The notes under the pieces: model-generated
Databases searched by the model: none
The model's input: the letters and a program-made list of their open reading frames with translations, nothing else
What the model was told of the DNA's origin: nothing
Source of the DNA: Opisthorchis felineus
Taxonomy: Eukaryota > Platyhelminthes > Trematoda > Opisthorchiida > Opisthorchiidae
Reading direction: 5' to 3'
Assembly: GCA_004794785.1 (NCBI GenBank)
Contig: SJOL01004570.1
Coordinates: 1 to 64,000, forward strand
Length of the DNA: 64,000 bases
Shown: positions 48,401 through 59,535 of the stretch, piece after piece
Layout of the letters: each line of letters opens with the position of its first letter
Numbering within the stretch: the stretch's first letter is position 1
Made by a program: the position numbers and the translations under genes

Positions 48401-48869
48401 GGAAAACCAATCACATCGCTCAAGCGTGAACACATCCGTCCGTTCAAATGTGATAATTCACACGCGTCCAGCATACGCTGCTGGAGTAGAGGTAACGCGG
48501 TTGCCCCGTATATCAGATATCCGGACACGGCAGGGGCATTGCTGATAGGCTTTAATAAGAGCGAAACTCGAGTTCAGTGGATTCAGGAAAACATTTGTAC
48601 CAGGACTCTCGCCAGCTCTACGCCTTCTATTGACTGAGATGCGTAGTGATTACACAGCCTTGGTCATCAGTCGCTGTGGTGTGAATTGCAGTCCCCGCCT
48701 CAAAACTTCAAAATTCCTTGAATCTATTTTGGGCCCCGTGTCTAGTGCATGCCCCGCTGTTGCTGAGTCTCTTAGTGGCGCCTCGTATTCATCTGCTTTT
48801 CTCCTCAGCCTGTTTATTTTTCTCTTGCGAAATTATCTAGGCGTCTGTCCTATGCAGACCTAAGTGCAG

Positions 48870-51030
48870 TCGTTGCATATGATTACGGCAGTCTGTGGCT
48901 CCTTTTACTGGTGAGTGATTCTCTAACTTCACCAGTGCAGAGTGCAAATTGTTCCCCTTCATATGTTAGCCGTGGTTAGGATCCTTCGAATAACTTCGGA
49001 CGTCCCTGGTTTATATGCTGTACTAACAGTCTCAATCCATCCCTGTTGGTTTTCACCTCAGGCATCAAAACGTTTCTTAACTTTCCTAACTTTTTCTTAA
49101 GTCTAATCAAACTGTCTGGATACCCGCTATCTCGAAGTCCGTTCTTTACTTCAATTTAGACCACTGTCGGGCCAATTTATGCTCACAGGGCCCTCAAGGG
49201 ACTAACCTAACAAGGCAATGTTAGCGAATATCGACTTATTTGGTACTGGGTGTGGAACTTGTTTCTCGTCTATCTCTAGACTACCCTTTGACTCAGAAGC
49301 ATTGGCCCTCAAAGAGACAAAGTTTGTTCCCGTGATCCGTTTTTCCAATGTTGCCCCAGAGACAGACTAGACGAGTGTCTGAAGCTGTTCTTTATCCGCC
49401 GATTTATTCAACTCATCGTCTAAGAATTCCATTTCTCTTCACCGAGAGCCAAACTCTTATACGGATCTATACGGATCGGCCCACAAGAAAGACGAAAATC
49501 TCCATTTCTGATAGTTGAACTTATCTACTGGCTTCCCTAGTTGGTCTATCCTAGCTTACTCGTATACACTCTGCACAAGCCAGCCAAGTGCACAAGCAGT
49601 AGTCAACTCTGCATGCTTCTGGAAACCAACACTTCAATAATTGATGTGTTTAGCCACGGGTTGGAATTACCTAAAGCCCAAGAATTTACTAGGTTTCATA
49701 ATTATTTCACATAAGTCCCTGATTTTTGGATCCGCACAAATTTACAAATGATAGACTAGTCAGTTTCGCTTCAACATTGTTATCTGTGTTTTACACAGTG
49801 TTCTAAGGAAAACAACTTAGTTTTTAAAAGAATGCCTTAAATCACTCTGTTAACTGTACTCTTAGATAACGATAACGCGTGAACTTGGACCTCTCAGAGA
49901 CAGTTTTTCTGCAACTACCTCAACAGGCCTGTACAATTAAATTTACCAGTTTGTGCGGACATCAGTAATACGACTGTGCTGTAAAACGTTTGCCCTCACC
50001 GCTCCATTAAATTATGTTCGTTTTTTTCACTGCCGGAATGCTAATTTGTCATTTCAGTGTTGCTACAAGATTTGGTTTTATGCTTATCCACTCCCCTGAG
50101 AACGATCATGTCACAGGTGTGCTAGTCATCTCGTGACAGCATTTTATCTCTGCTCAAATTAACTCGACAGTTTGTCACTTGGTTGCTTGAGATTAATTAC
50201 TCGGAAAGAACAGTGAAACAATGCGAATGGTTGGTGGTGTGGGGAGGTTTGGGAATTTCTACTGGAGATTTCCTCCGGTAGCAGAAACCAGTTTATGCTA
50301 ACAAATCCAGAGAGACTCTACAACTGTTTCACCCTTATTGGGAATCATTGGCGGTGCGCATCTCACGAAACTCCAGAAGGTCTAGAACACGCGATATTCC
50401 GACTAATAGTTTGAACACAGCCGTTCGGCCCGAGTCGACTCACACTGCCAGCCCTCTAGAAGAAGAATAGAGGAAGGATAACTTTCACCCGATAGGTGAA
50501 ACTTACGTCTGTGAACTTGTCACAAGAGGAGTCACTCAACCCGCAGGACCAGGAGACGTGAATTCCGTGAATGAAGGATGAGTGTCGTTATATCCCGTCT
50601 AAATACGAGGTAATCGCACTGCTGCTGCAGCCGCTCATGGCCGAACGGTTGTGTTCAAACTGCTAACCTGAAGGTCACGGATTCGAGACTTTCTACAGTT
50701 TCGTGAGATGTACATTGTTAATGATAATGATGAATCAGATATAGTGATTCTCGGCTTGTCAGCAGAGACTTACGGAACGAATTCTTCATTAACTAGTGCA
50801 CATATTTGAAACGAGCAAGGATTTGAGCATCCGAATGAACGAAACAGAATGAAACAGAAGAAGGGACACCTGGTACGCATGTGATTAAAAATGGTTACAT
50901 TGCTCAGCGGCTTGAACTTGTGCACTGACCTAGTGTGGACTGCTACTTTCTGCTAGGTACGCAGCCCTGCAGAAGGCTGACGAAAAGTCCCAACCAAATC
51001 CTCGTTGATGGTTAGTTAACAAAACCTTCA
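48870..51030. other. No gene recognised
   Basis: No frame longer than 60 codons stands out, and no motif or splice-bounded exon is visible. The sequence is AT-rich and stop-rich, apart from the tRNA-like fragment at 50.63 kb. Confidence 0.65.
50625..50755 (+). repeat. tRNA-like fragment, probably a second SINE type
   Basis: TGGCCGAACGG (A-box-like, as in Leu/Ser tRNAs) starts at 50638, and CGGATTCGAGAC (B-box-like) follows about 40 bases on. A body ending in ATGATAATGATGAATCAG comes after. The head differs from the SINE copies 1-4. The arms do not form a full cloverleaf, so it is not called a tRNA gene. Confidence 0.4.
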
Positions 51031-51034
51031 GCTT

Positions 51035-51420
51035 GTAAAATAGCTCCATTTGCAAAAGGATTTGGTTCCAAAGGGGGTTTCCACTGAATCCCAACTGAAT
51101 CTTTCATTCACGATGTACTTCACTTGAATACGCTGCACAGAGGCGTCTCTTGAATATCGCAGTGAACTTTATTCACAGAACAGTAAACACAAATTTGCTG
51201 AAAACTCTTCGACAACCTATGACCGTTTTCGCCCTTCTTGAGGCTTATCAGATAGGCGCAGTCCATGGGTTTCCGTCAACCCTATCTTTTATTTGAACCC
51301 AGATTGTAGGCCACTCATTTTAAAACTGATTTGGTTTTAACGGGAGACTCAAAATATTTCAGCTGTCTCTCGTTTAGCTGGGATTCAGCTGAGCTTTCCA
51401 TTAACACCAACTTAATTTGC
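51035..51420 (-). repeat. Hammerhead-bearing repeat, about 1.3 tandem units (locus 1, minus side)
   Basis: Read on the minus strand, a unit tail (51400-51310: ACGAGAGACAGCTG, GAGTCTCCCGTTAAAACCAA) is followed by the ribozyme's 5' flank (GACGGAAACCCATGGACTGC), the ribozyme at 51257-51215, and a 3' region (AGAGTTTTCAGCAAAT ... GTGCAGCGTATTCAAGTG). It ends with another tail (51130-51045: GATTCAGTTGGGATTCAG ... GGAACCAAATCC). The tail-to-tail spacing suggests a tandem unit near 290 bp. The 3' region and tail recur at 62436-62615, and the tail alone at 52740-52835. Confidence 0.7.
51215..51257 (-). ncRNA. Hammerhead-ribozyme motif A
   Basis: This is a 43-nt type I fold. Stem I GCCUAU/AUAGGU pairs at all six positions, one of them G-U. 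The core is CUGAUAA (the usual G8 is A), stem II is GCC-UCAAGAAG-GGC type, GAAA is intact, stem III is minimal and the cleavage triplet is GUC. The G8 change should abolish or strongly reduce self-cleavage. Confidence 0.7.
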
Positions 51421-51496
51421 ATATGAATGTATTTCGCGATTTGCGTACGGCTTGGGTCCTGTTAGAACATGCGGTTGAGGGAACCTCGTAGACCCT

Positions 51497-51539
51497 GTCA
51501 ATCCGATGAGCCTCAAGAAGGGCGAAACCAGTTGTGGAC
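51497..51539 (+). ncRNA. Hammerhead-ribozyme motif B
   Basis: This is a 43-nt copy in the opposite orientation to motif A, 239 bases away. Stem I GUCAAU/GUGGAC pairs at five of six positions, and a U-A pair replaces the C-G of motif A. The core is CCGAUGA (U4 to C), stem II is GCCUCAAGAAGGGC, GAAA is intact, a C-G pair forms in stem III, and the triplet is GUU. It was probably active in its ancestor and is now weakened. Confidence 0.7.
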
Positions 51540-52444
51540 CGTCGACGAGTTTTCAGCAGTGTTCGGCCAAGAAGAGAACATTCCTTTGTTGCGATAAATA
51601 CTCCTTTGAAAAGCAAATTGTTTATGCCTACGGATTCGGCTGAACTTCACCCGAATCCCTCGTCTAAACTCTGCTTCCAGAGTTTTAATCCACCTTAGAA
51701 TTACTGTCTTATTGAGGAAAACCTCGAAACTACTTACTGTGATAGGAATGGACGCCCATAGAAAGACAGCCAGGTTACCTTCCCCGAATCCCCGCTAGTA
51801 CAGATCTTCTTACTTCATCTATCCCTGGCTGAATCAATTGAATTTCGGTTCCGTGATATTGATTTCGATCGCTAATGTCTGTGTTTTCTTTTTATCACTG
51901 GTGCTGACTGATCAGTTTGCCAACTTCAGTATTAGGTTTATTGTTCGCTTTTGACCAGACGATATTTGAATCCGAATCACGTAGGGCACATATTCTGTAG
52001 TGGACCGCTAATGACCTATTTTATCTTATGGATTTAGCTGCATATTGTTCAGTCTAATTGACAATATAGTGAAGGGCGTACTATCTTGACCACAAATTCT
52101 CATGAATTTTTCTATTCTTATTCCGCTTAGCACAATAGATGAGAAAATTAAAGAACCTATCGCAGGCTTTTGTACTTTCCTGTGCTGTTCATGTTTTCGC
52201 AAGCGTTAGGAAAATCGTTGGTGAGAACTCTATATTATTGGGTTCAGTGGACTGCACTCAAAGTCACATGTTTCGACAAAGTCCCATTATTACGCATCAG
52301 GCACATTTGCTGGGTTCGAACCAGTCGGTGAGAAATTGGCTTGGACGATTTGTCCGAAAACACCATGGAAAAATAAGAAAGCAAATGTGTTCACATCTCG
52401 CCTGTGGGCAGTCCTGCTCCCCAACACCACTGCTCGTTGAGTCC

Positions 52445-52560
52445 TACAACTACTGACAACAAACTGGAATTTGTCCAGCAGTTTTCAAGTGTTCGTGGCG
52501 CCACACGATCGGACACTCCTGACTGGAGGGTCAGTCGATCGACACACTTTGGACGGTTAC
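52445..52560 (+). repeat. Dispersed repeat, copy 2
   Basis: CCTACAACTACTGACAACAA, TTTGTCCAGCAGTTTTCAAG and CTCCTGACTGGAGGGTCAG match 48280-48400 in order. It lies about 180 bases from the hammerhead-repeat tail at 52740, so both may belong to one composite element. Confidence 0.6.
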
Positions 52561-52739
52561 TCATCACTCGAGGAGTCGTGTGGGCTAACCACACCGCTGG
52601 AGCATTACCATGATAGCTTTTCAGACGGTACGTGTGCGTCTCGAACGAATGCTAGTGGACTAACACGTCTGTTTCGCACTTTAAGTGTCCGGAATTCAAT
52701 TTCTGACACGGACAAGTATATGAGCTGCTTTCGACAAAT

Positions 52740-52835
52740 ACACTCATTTGCATATCAATTTGGTTTTGACGGGAGACTCTCCTGGAACCCAGCTGAATCT
52801 CTCGTTTGACTGTTGTTTAGCTGCAACTGGTAAAT
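52740..52835 (-). repeat. Tail of the hammerhead-bearing repeat, solo copy
   Basis: The minus strand reads AACAGTCAAACGAGAGATTC, AGCTGGGTTCCAGGAGAGTC and TCCCGTCAAAACCAAATTGA. These match the unit tails at 51310-51400, 51045-51130 and 62436-62500. No ribozyme core is visible next to it. Confidence 0.7.
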
Positions 52836-52839
52836 CGGT

Positions 52840-55800
52840 GACCCGTTGGATTAGTCTTTGCTTAGAAAATACACTCCAAAGTGACGTCACTACCGATTTC
52901 TCTTGCTTTGGTTTCCAAAGGACATAAGAATAGTAAAATAGGTATGTAAGATAATAGTCAAGTTATAGGTTTAGGCAAGTTTTATTTCTTTAATAACAAC
53001 GCCATTCCTGTGTGAGAGTTTGCTGGAAAACCACGAGCTTGCAATGCCTGAGTAATAGTTTGTGTGAACTTTTCTGATGTTTCTGAGGTGATATGCAAGT
53101 CACTATTGATTCCTTCAATCTTTTGCCTTGGATACATCAGACCAAGTCATGTGGACCCAAGCTAAGGATGTCCTGATGCGACAGTAATACTCCTGTTGAA
53201 ACCATACAATAATTAGTAAGTATATTTTTAGCGGAAATCAGGTGTGTTATAATTGGACAACCTTAGTTTAGCGGATGGTGCCACAGGACATCGATCGCTA
53301 TTTCGATGAAAAAAGCACAGTTTATGCGCTTGAAAATTATGGAATAACGCTTGGCACGCATCATTATATACATAAGTAAGGAAAATCAATTTAGACTGGT
53401 CCTGTCCACGGGTTCATACCCCAACTAATGGCAAATAAATGCCGGTCAAATGCCTCAACATCCTTCGGTATTTATTGAACACAGATCGGCTAGACATTGA
53501 GGCACAAAAAGATAGACGTATGCACAGCCGATACCAGGAAGCAGTTCAAGAGATGCGCTGTGTCTCGATAGAAAGCGCAGGGCCCTGGCGCCATTACGCT
53601 CGTCTCGTTCTCAAAAGCTCAAATAAAACACATCTGTCACCAGCACAAAAGCGGCGAACACTTGGTTTATTCTGTACTAAATTTGGGTGAAAAGGCATTT
53701 GTTGCAATTAATTCGCGATCCAGAGTTTTAGAAAAATACGAAGAGTCTGCCCAACACTCAAAGGACTATGATCGAACAAATCGCCTATCTATAGATGTAA
53801 AGCACTGTGGCAAACAACTCTCAATACCAGGAGGCAAATTAGGAGTCTGAACAATGGTATATAGACAACACTGTTCCACCCAGTTGAATGGAGATCCCAT
53901 GGTTTTAGCACCTGGAGTTCATTGACATGGCGCCTTGGACTGAAATATCGCTGGGTGATACTGTGCCATGATTATTTAGGCTCAACATAGCTTAAACAGC
54001 CCTGATAGTGGAGATGTTCCTCACTGAAAGGAACGCCCGAACTCAAATGAAAATACCTACAATGGGATCACATACAAGTTTGTGCCCAAACGATAGTCTT
54101 TGGTGCAATTCTAGTTAGTGTTTTTGAGGCGAGGGACAATAAACCTGGCATGTTAAATGGGCGTTTTTTTTCACATTTCAGATGTTATAGAACAGAATAA
54201 CAATAGTACTGCTTCAGTTACACTAATCTTTGCACCATCGTGGTCGATAGAAGTCGTTTCCAGTGTTGACGCCCCTTGACTACGACGAGCTGGATCGTTT
54301 TCCTTGGAGAACATTTGTTTGGGTAAACTATAAACCATATACATAAATGTGTCTACATAAATATAATGACTAAATATAATGAGGAAGTTTCCACCATGCT
54401 TGAATGTGTTATCGCTCATTTGCCATCTTTGATCACTAACGAGCACCGTAGATTCAATTATACAACGGACCACACTTTGTTGAATTCACTAGTTGATGTT
54501 ATCTGCTGGCTTGTGTCCATCAACTTTTGCAAGCCCGGACCCCATAGTTTATCACAGTGTGATATCAACTATGCAACCTAGTTGGTTACATATTCTGGGA
54601 TGTCTACCTTTGGATATCTTTGACAAGTATCGAAGCAAACGGATAGTTTGTAGGTACTCAGACGCATTAAGGACTTTATCGAAGCCAAGGCGGTGAAATT
54701 GGGAAATCTAGAGTAGACATTGTTGCTAGCTTGTGTTTTGTTCTCTTTCGATACATACTAGACGAGGGGTGAGATTGGTGTTCAAATGACGTCATGTGAG
54801 TATATTGGTCAGTATAAACCTTGGTGATGATGAAGCCGTATGAGATGGTCCCGTCTTATGCTTCTTCCCTTGTTTCTGTGTTATGCAAGTTGACGAAATA
54901 GTATAAGGGAGAAATTCAGCCGAAACACGAGTGAGCCAGTATGTCTGTGTAGTTGTACTGTGTCGAACAGGTATAGCGAGCGTGAACCCAAATTCATTTT
55001 TGACGAAACGTCTGATGTGTTGACAATACAGTTGTTGTGGGTCAATCGCTTTAGTTCATGCATCTGCGAAACACATAAACAGACCGTATATACTAACCAA
55101 GTATTCCCTTACGGTTGCCAACTTTTGATTCTTCAACACCGCGGCGTGAAAGACTTGCTGATGTTGAAGAAGAAACGCAAAACTATTCAGTGTGAGTAGT
55201 GATCAATCATCGAGGTAGTACCAGGGTTTCGGTTTCAGAGTTTAAAGTTTTACTTTTAGCTTCCGATATCACTCTTCTTCTTGAAATAGCGTGCTCTAGA
55301 AGTAGCCAGATGGAGTGATACCCGAGCTTCTGAAGCAATGGATGTATAGTGGATAAAAACCTGTTTATCTAAAGCTTGCGTTGCTGGGTGGAGAAATGGA
55401 AGAAGTTATGCGTGGATGACTAAGATAAAATTTCAAATGAAGTTTAATTGTGCCATGTCCATATTTACCTTTTTGCAAGCTATATATCGGTTTGGCGGGC
55501 AGTGAAGGGCCGAAACCCTCATCATGATGTGCATACATCAAGTTGGCTGATAGTGTGGCGCCAGCCTTATCAGTCGGACAGCGACACAGCCATCCGAAAG
55601 GATGCGTGAACATCTTCCAAGTCGCGCTCAGAGGAGACAACAGCTTTTGGCCCATCTGGTAGCCTGGTATTGGTTTTCGGATGCACCTGTTGCCGGGAAC
55701 TATGATAGCCGCAAAGAATGAGTAGTGCTACACGGTTTTTATCGCTAAGCCGGGTAGGTAAGCAGCTGAGCGCACTTTACCTAATGCGAACCTGAAAGAA

Positions 55801-58730
55801 TAAAACCTATGGGTGACAGCGCAGTTCTTCAGCGATCAGCAGGTTCAGCTGATGTTCCATAAATTGCAAACTAAATCCCTGAACAGTTAAAACTCACAGC
55901 GTTGCTCAAGGTGCCCCACACCTCTCATAGGACTCGACTGACGGAAACAGATCTATTTAGTACTATCCTTTAGTTGGACACGAAAGGTCACTTCCAGGGC
56001 AGGGAATGAACTCAGTCATGCTTTACATCCTTGATGATTTGAAAACCATTCGAATTTTAATTAATAGGTTCACACTTTAGGCCTCAACCGGCCACACAGG
56101 TGTCGGATGACATTCACAGCTTTTATCGGACAGCCGTACTTAGTGAGTACTATCCAGGATACCTTTCGAAGGCCTCCAGGGGGTTTACGAACAAGTCATG
56201 TAGAGGCTGGGGATGAAGCTGTGATGCAACAAATATCTGATCTACTCGGCTTTTATCACCACGAACGTTGCTCTTCCTGGACGTGTGCTTCGATAGCTTC
56301 AACAGTCAAGTGGTTAAGTGAGATTCGTGTCCGTAACTTGTCCACAGAGCTCAGCAGGCTGATGCCTCTGTCTGTTTAGCCTTTTTCCTGTATAGAGCAG
56401 AACGATCAAAGAGAGTTTTTGTTCTGGCGTATGTTAATTTCTCTACCAGATTATATTGTTCGACGATTGAAATGCATTCTTCAAGGTTCGACCACTATAC
56501 CTTACTGCCAATGCACCCTCTCAAACTTTATTCCCTGTTTTATACGTGCCAACAGCCAGATATCTGCTTTATTTTTCTCGAAGGCAGCCTAACCTTCGCA
56601 CCTTGTTCGATACTCGTGCCTGTTTCCAGTGAGTTTTGGAGCGCAAACGCCATTTTTCGTTTTCCCTGCAGCTACAATCTGCTCCTTTTGGAGAAGCTTC
56701 TTTTTTGAGGTTTCACCTAAGACAAACCTCTTTTTGTCCTTTTTCTGGCTTTTTCCCTAAAAGAGAAAACAATACACGGATAGAACAAATCTCATATTTT
56801 TCAGACTTCTACAACTCAGGCATCGGCGACCCCTTGTAGGGCATCAATCAGTTCCTCAAGTTTTGACAATCTTTTGGAATTGTGTCCAAGTGAGTGCGTC
56901 TAAGAGAACCGATATCAACCCCTCTTTCCCGGAAAATCAAAGTTATTATTGGTCATATTCCAAGACAGCATCAATCCCTAAATCCGGTTAATCACTTGCG
57001 ATGGTTAGCTGTGATGATAGTCGTATGAGGCACCAGCGCTGACATGAGAACGGTAGGACGAGGCGTGTCGGAGTGCTTTGGCCAGGCAGCTTGCAGTTCT
57101 ACTTATTCGCCAGTCCAGCTCGTTAGCAAAGGAAAGGCTTATGGCAAAAAATTCGAATTTTAACGTTGTTTTTGACACTACTTATTACCAAGTTACCGGG
57201 CACAAATACGCCCCTTTATCCTATCCTTACTGTTGCTAAATCTGGTATCAGAAATTTTAAAATGACGTTTTAACCTGACTGGTTCGCCAAATCATTCAGC
57301 ACATATCTCCAGTTATCTTATTGCATCGGTTAACCGACCTCCGTGCATAGCTGTTTCGTGAACAATAGGAATTGTAAGTTTTACAAAACAAGGGTGAAAT
57401 TCGTCCCTGCGTTACGGGTGGCATGAATTCCGGCTGGTATTCAGATTGCAGCTCATTACAAAAGATCACCAGCTTCCGTTCTCAGCACATTAGGACCGAA
57501 GTGTTCGTTTTGCTGCCCAGTCGCTTAAGCTTGTTCAGACTAATCAACTGTTCATTCACATTTGAGAGACCTGTGCCTTTTGTGTGTGTGTGTGTGCGCG
57601 CGTTTGTTAGTGGATAGTGTGGGTTGCCATCATCCCTGGGCGTAAGCTTCACCTGCCACACGTCTGTGCGTATTCACTTTAGAAGTGATTGAATGGTTTG
57701 AAACATTTTGACGAAAAACTAGGATTTGGTGGTTGTGTTTGGTCTCACCCCCGATGCAATGTTCTTTTACAAGAAAGCAAATTGCACTGTCAATCTTGAA
57801 CTGTACACCTGTGCGTGTGCCTATGTGTTTGCGTGCTTTCCCTGAATTCGAACTTCCTTCTTCGTATAGCTCGCAAAGGAAACTTCTCTGTCAAAAGAAA
57901 TTTGAGACTGCATACCAAAGATTTGAGGAGTCGTTTTATTTTTCAACTTTCGATAGGTGAACTGGAATGAAGAAAATTTGCTGAAAAATGTGGGTTGATA
58001 ACTAAGCGCAACTTTTCGATGTTTGCGTATTGTCGCTGATGCGAATTTAGGCGATACTAGAAATGATCTATCAAACAGAAATCCCTAGTTGTGTTTGGCG
58101 GTTAAGATTTCCGTTCTTAGAATCAAATGAAATAAAATTTACTGTCTCACCTTGCCAGAAAACAGAAAATTCAAACAAAATGAATGCAATGTGTCCCTGA
58201 TCACTATTAAACAAATTCGAATCGAATATCGCTGGATGTCATTAAATCAGGAAGTACCTTCCACTACCTTCCACCTGTCGGAAGCAGGCATCCACGCCTC
58301 TCGGATACACGGTTGCGTTTGGTAACGATCGACCCATTGCGCATCTCACCTCAGCTGATGCTTTAAACTTGATTCCCTAAGGGTTTGAAGAGACTCCGGC
58401 ATCGCGACCTTGGATTTTGTTTATAAAGTTTCGGAAAACCAGCATGTACTCAATAGCTTCTTTCTCTTCCTTAGGAATCCAATAAAAATGTTTCATACAC
58501 ACACCATTATGACCAAGGGCGGATTACTACTGCTGGTTTATGGGTGTTTTGTAGGCAGATGATTAGCTTCCACAATTTTGCCGCTTCAAGATCCCATCCA
58601 TCTTCAGAATTAGAGTAGGATGATTGCTCATGAAATTCTTGATGACAGTTTTAGGTTGGCAAACTGAATCGCATATCTTTGCATAAATAGATTAAAAAAA
58701 CTGACTTTACTCAAGTCTATGATAACGTTC
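52840..58730. other. No gene recognised
   Basis: Open frames such as 53439-53690, 54366-54581 and 56107-56379 (+) and 55365-55655 (-) show no known motif. The (TG)n run at 57582 is the only clear simple repeat in the stretch. Confidence 0.5.
57582..57602. repeat. (TG)n(CG)n microsatellite
   Basis: A GT dinucleotide run continues into CGCGCG. Confidence 0.9.
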
Positions 58731-58738
58731 GCATGAAG

Positions 58739-58775
58739 CCGTAACATTTCGCCTCATCAGGTCGTGACCCGAAGG
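58739..58775 (-). ncRNA. Hammerhead-like core with collapsed stem II
   Basis: The minus strand reads CTGATGAGGCGAAATGTTAC. Both conserved core blocks (CUGAUGA and GAAA) are present, but only GGC lies between them, so no stem II can form. It is listed as a possible relic of a Penelope-type ribozyme. Confidence 0.25.
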
Positions 58776-58872
58776 TTGCTTTGCTCCGGGTGGACGTCAC
58801 AAACGTTCCACAGGAGCAATTAGAGGTGACCAGAATTGATCTTCTCACCACACCTTTCCATGATCCAGACGT

Positions 58873-58970
58873 GTGAAGAACAAATATGTTCGCTTGGCAC
58901 AGCGAGTAAAACTCAACTTGGGCAAACTCAAAAGACAGTGCTTAGAATTTCAGAACTGTTATGAGTTTGG
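58873..58970 (+). other. Exon-like segment, unassigned
   Basis: The frame NKYVRLAQRVKLNLGKLKRQ then CLEFQNCYEFG ends at a consensus donor (GAGTTTG followed by GTGAGT). It is basic and helical, but I recognise no family, and no good acceptor is seen just upstream. Confidence 0.25.
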
Positions 58971-59493
58971 TGAGTCACATGTAGTCGATAAGAAGTTGTC
59001 AGGACCTGAGAGACTCGCTCACTGTCTGCACAAAAGTTTTCTTTATACAAAGCTTAAACTTAAAAATGGGGGATTTGTCGTCTTCTGCAATAGGAATAAG
59101 CCTAGTTCTTACCAACATTTACATCCTGATCTGTAATAATGGTAAAATTTCAGACCGACATTTTGCACTCAGCGCCCTACTGAACACGAAGCATGTGATA
59201 CAGTAGTGTTGGTTACATTTAGTCCACTTGGACATACTTGAAGCTTTCAGCTGTTGATCTCATAAATCAAACTGACGCTGGATAAACCGGGCCGAAGTAT
59301 GCGACCAACCACATACAATAATTTCAAGAGTTTACATAGTTTCAGTCATGCTCAGTCTCATATCCTTATTCTGCATCGACTGAGGGGGCCAGTCAGAAAA
59401 CGTTTTAGCTCATGCTTACAAAGATACGCCTGCTCTTAGGGTAGCAGTATGTACTGCAGTATAGAAACACTTAATGTAATCGCTAGACAGACT

Positions 59494-59535
59494 TTACGTT
59501 TCGTCACCATTCGAGTGAGGACACCGTCAGTACGG
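59494..59535 (-). ncRNA. Diverged hammerhead-like hairpin, second type
   Basis: The minus strand reads CTGACGG, then a hairpin of TCAC and GTGA around CTCGAATG, then GAAACGT. The order matches a hammerhead core with A9 changed to G. A second inverted arm at 59572-59590 (GTCCTCGAACGGTGACAAA) pairs with 59501-59522, making a larger imperfect palindrome. Confidence 0.3.

Noticed and set aside
50638..50700. Functional tRNA gene
   Set aside because: A-box-like and B-box-like sequences exist, but the acceptor and anticodon arms do not pair into a cloverleaf.
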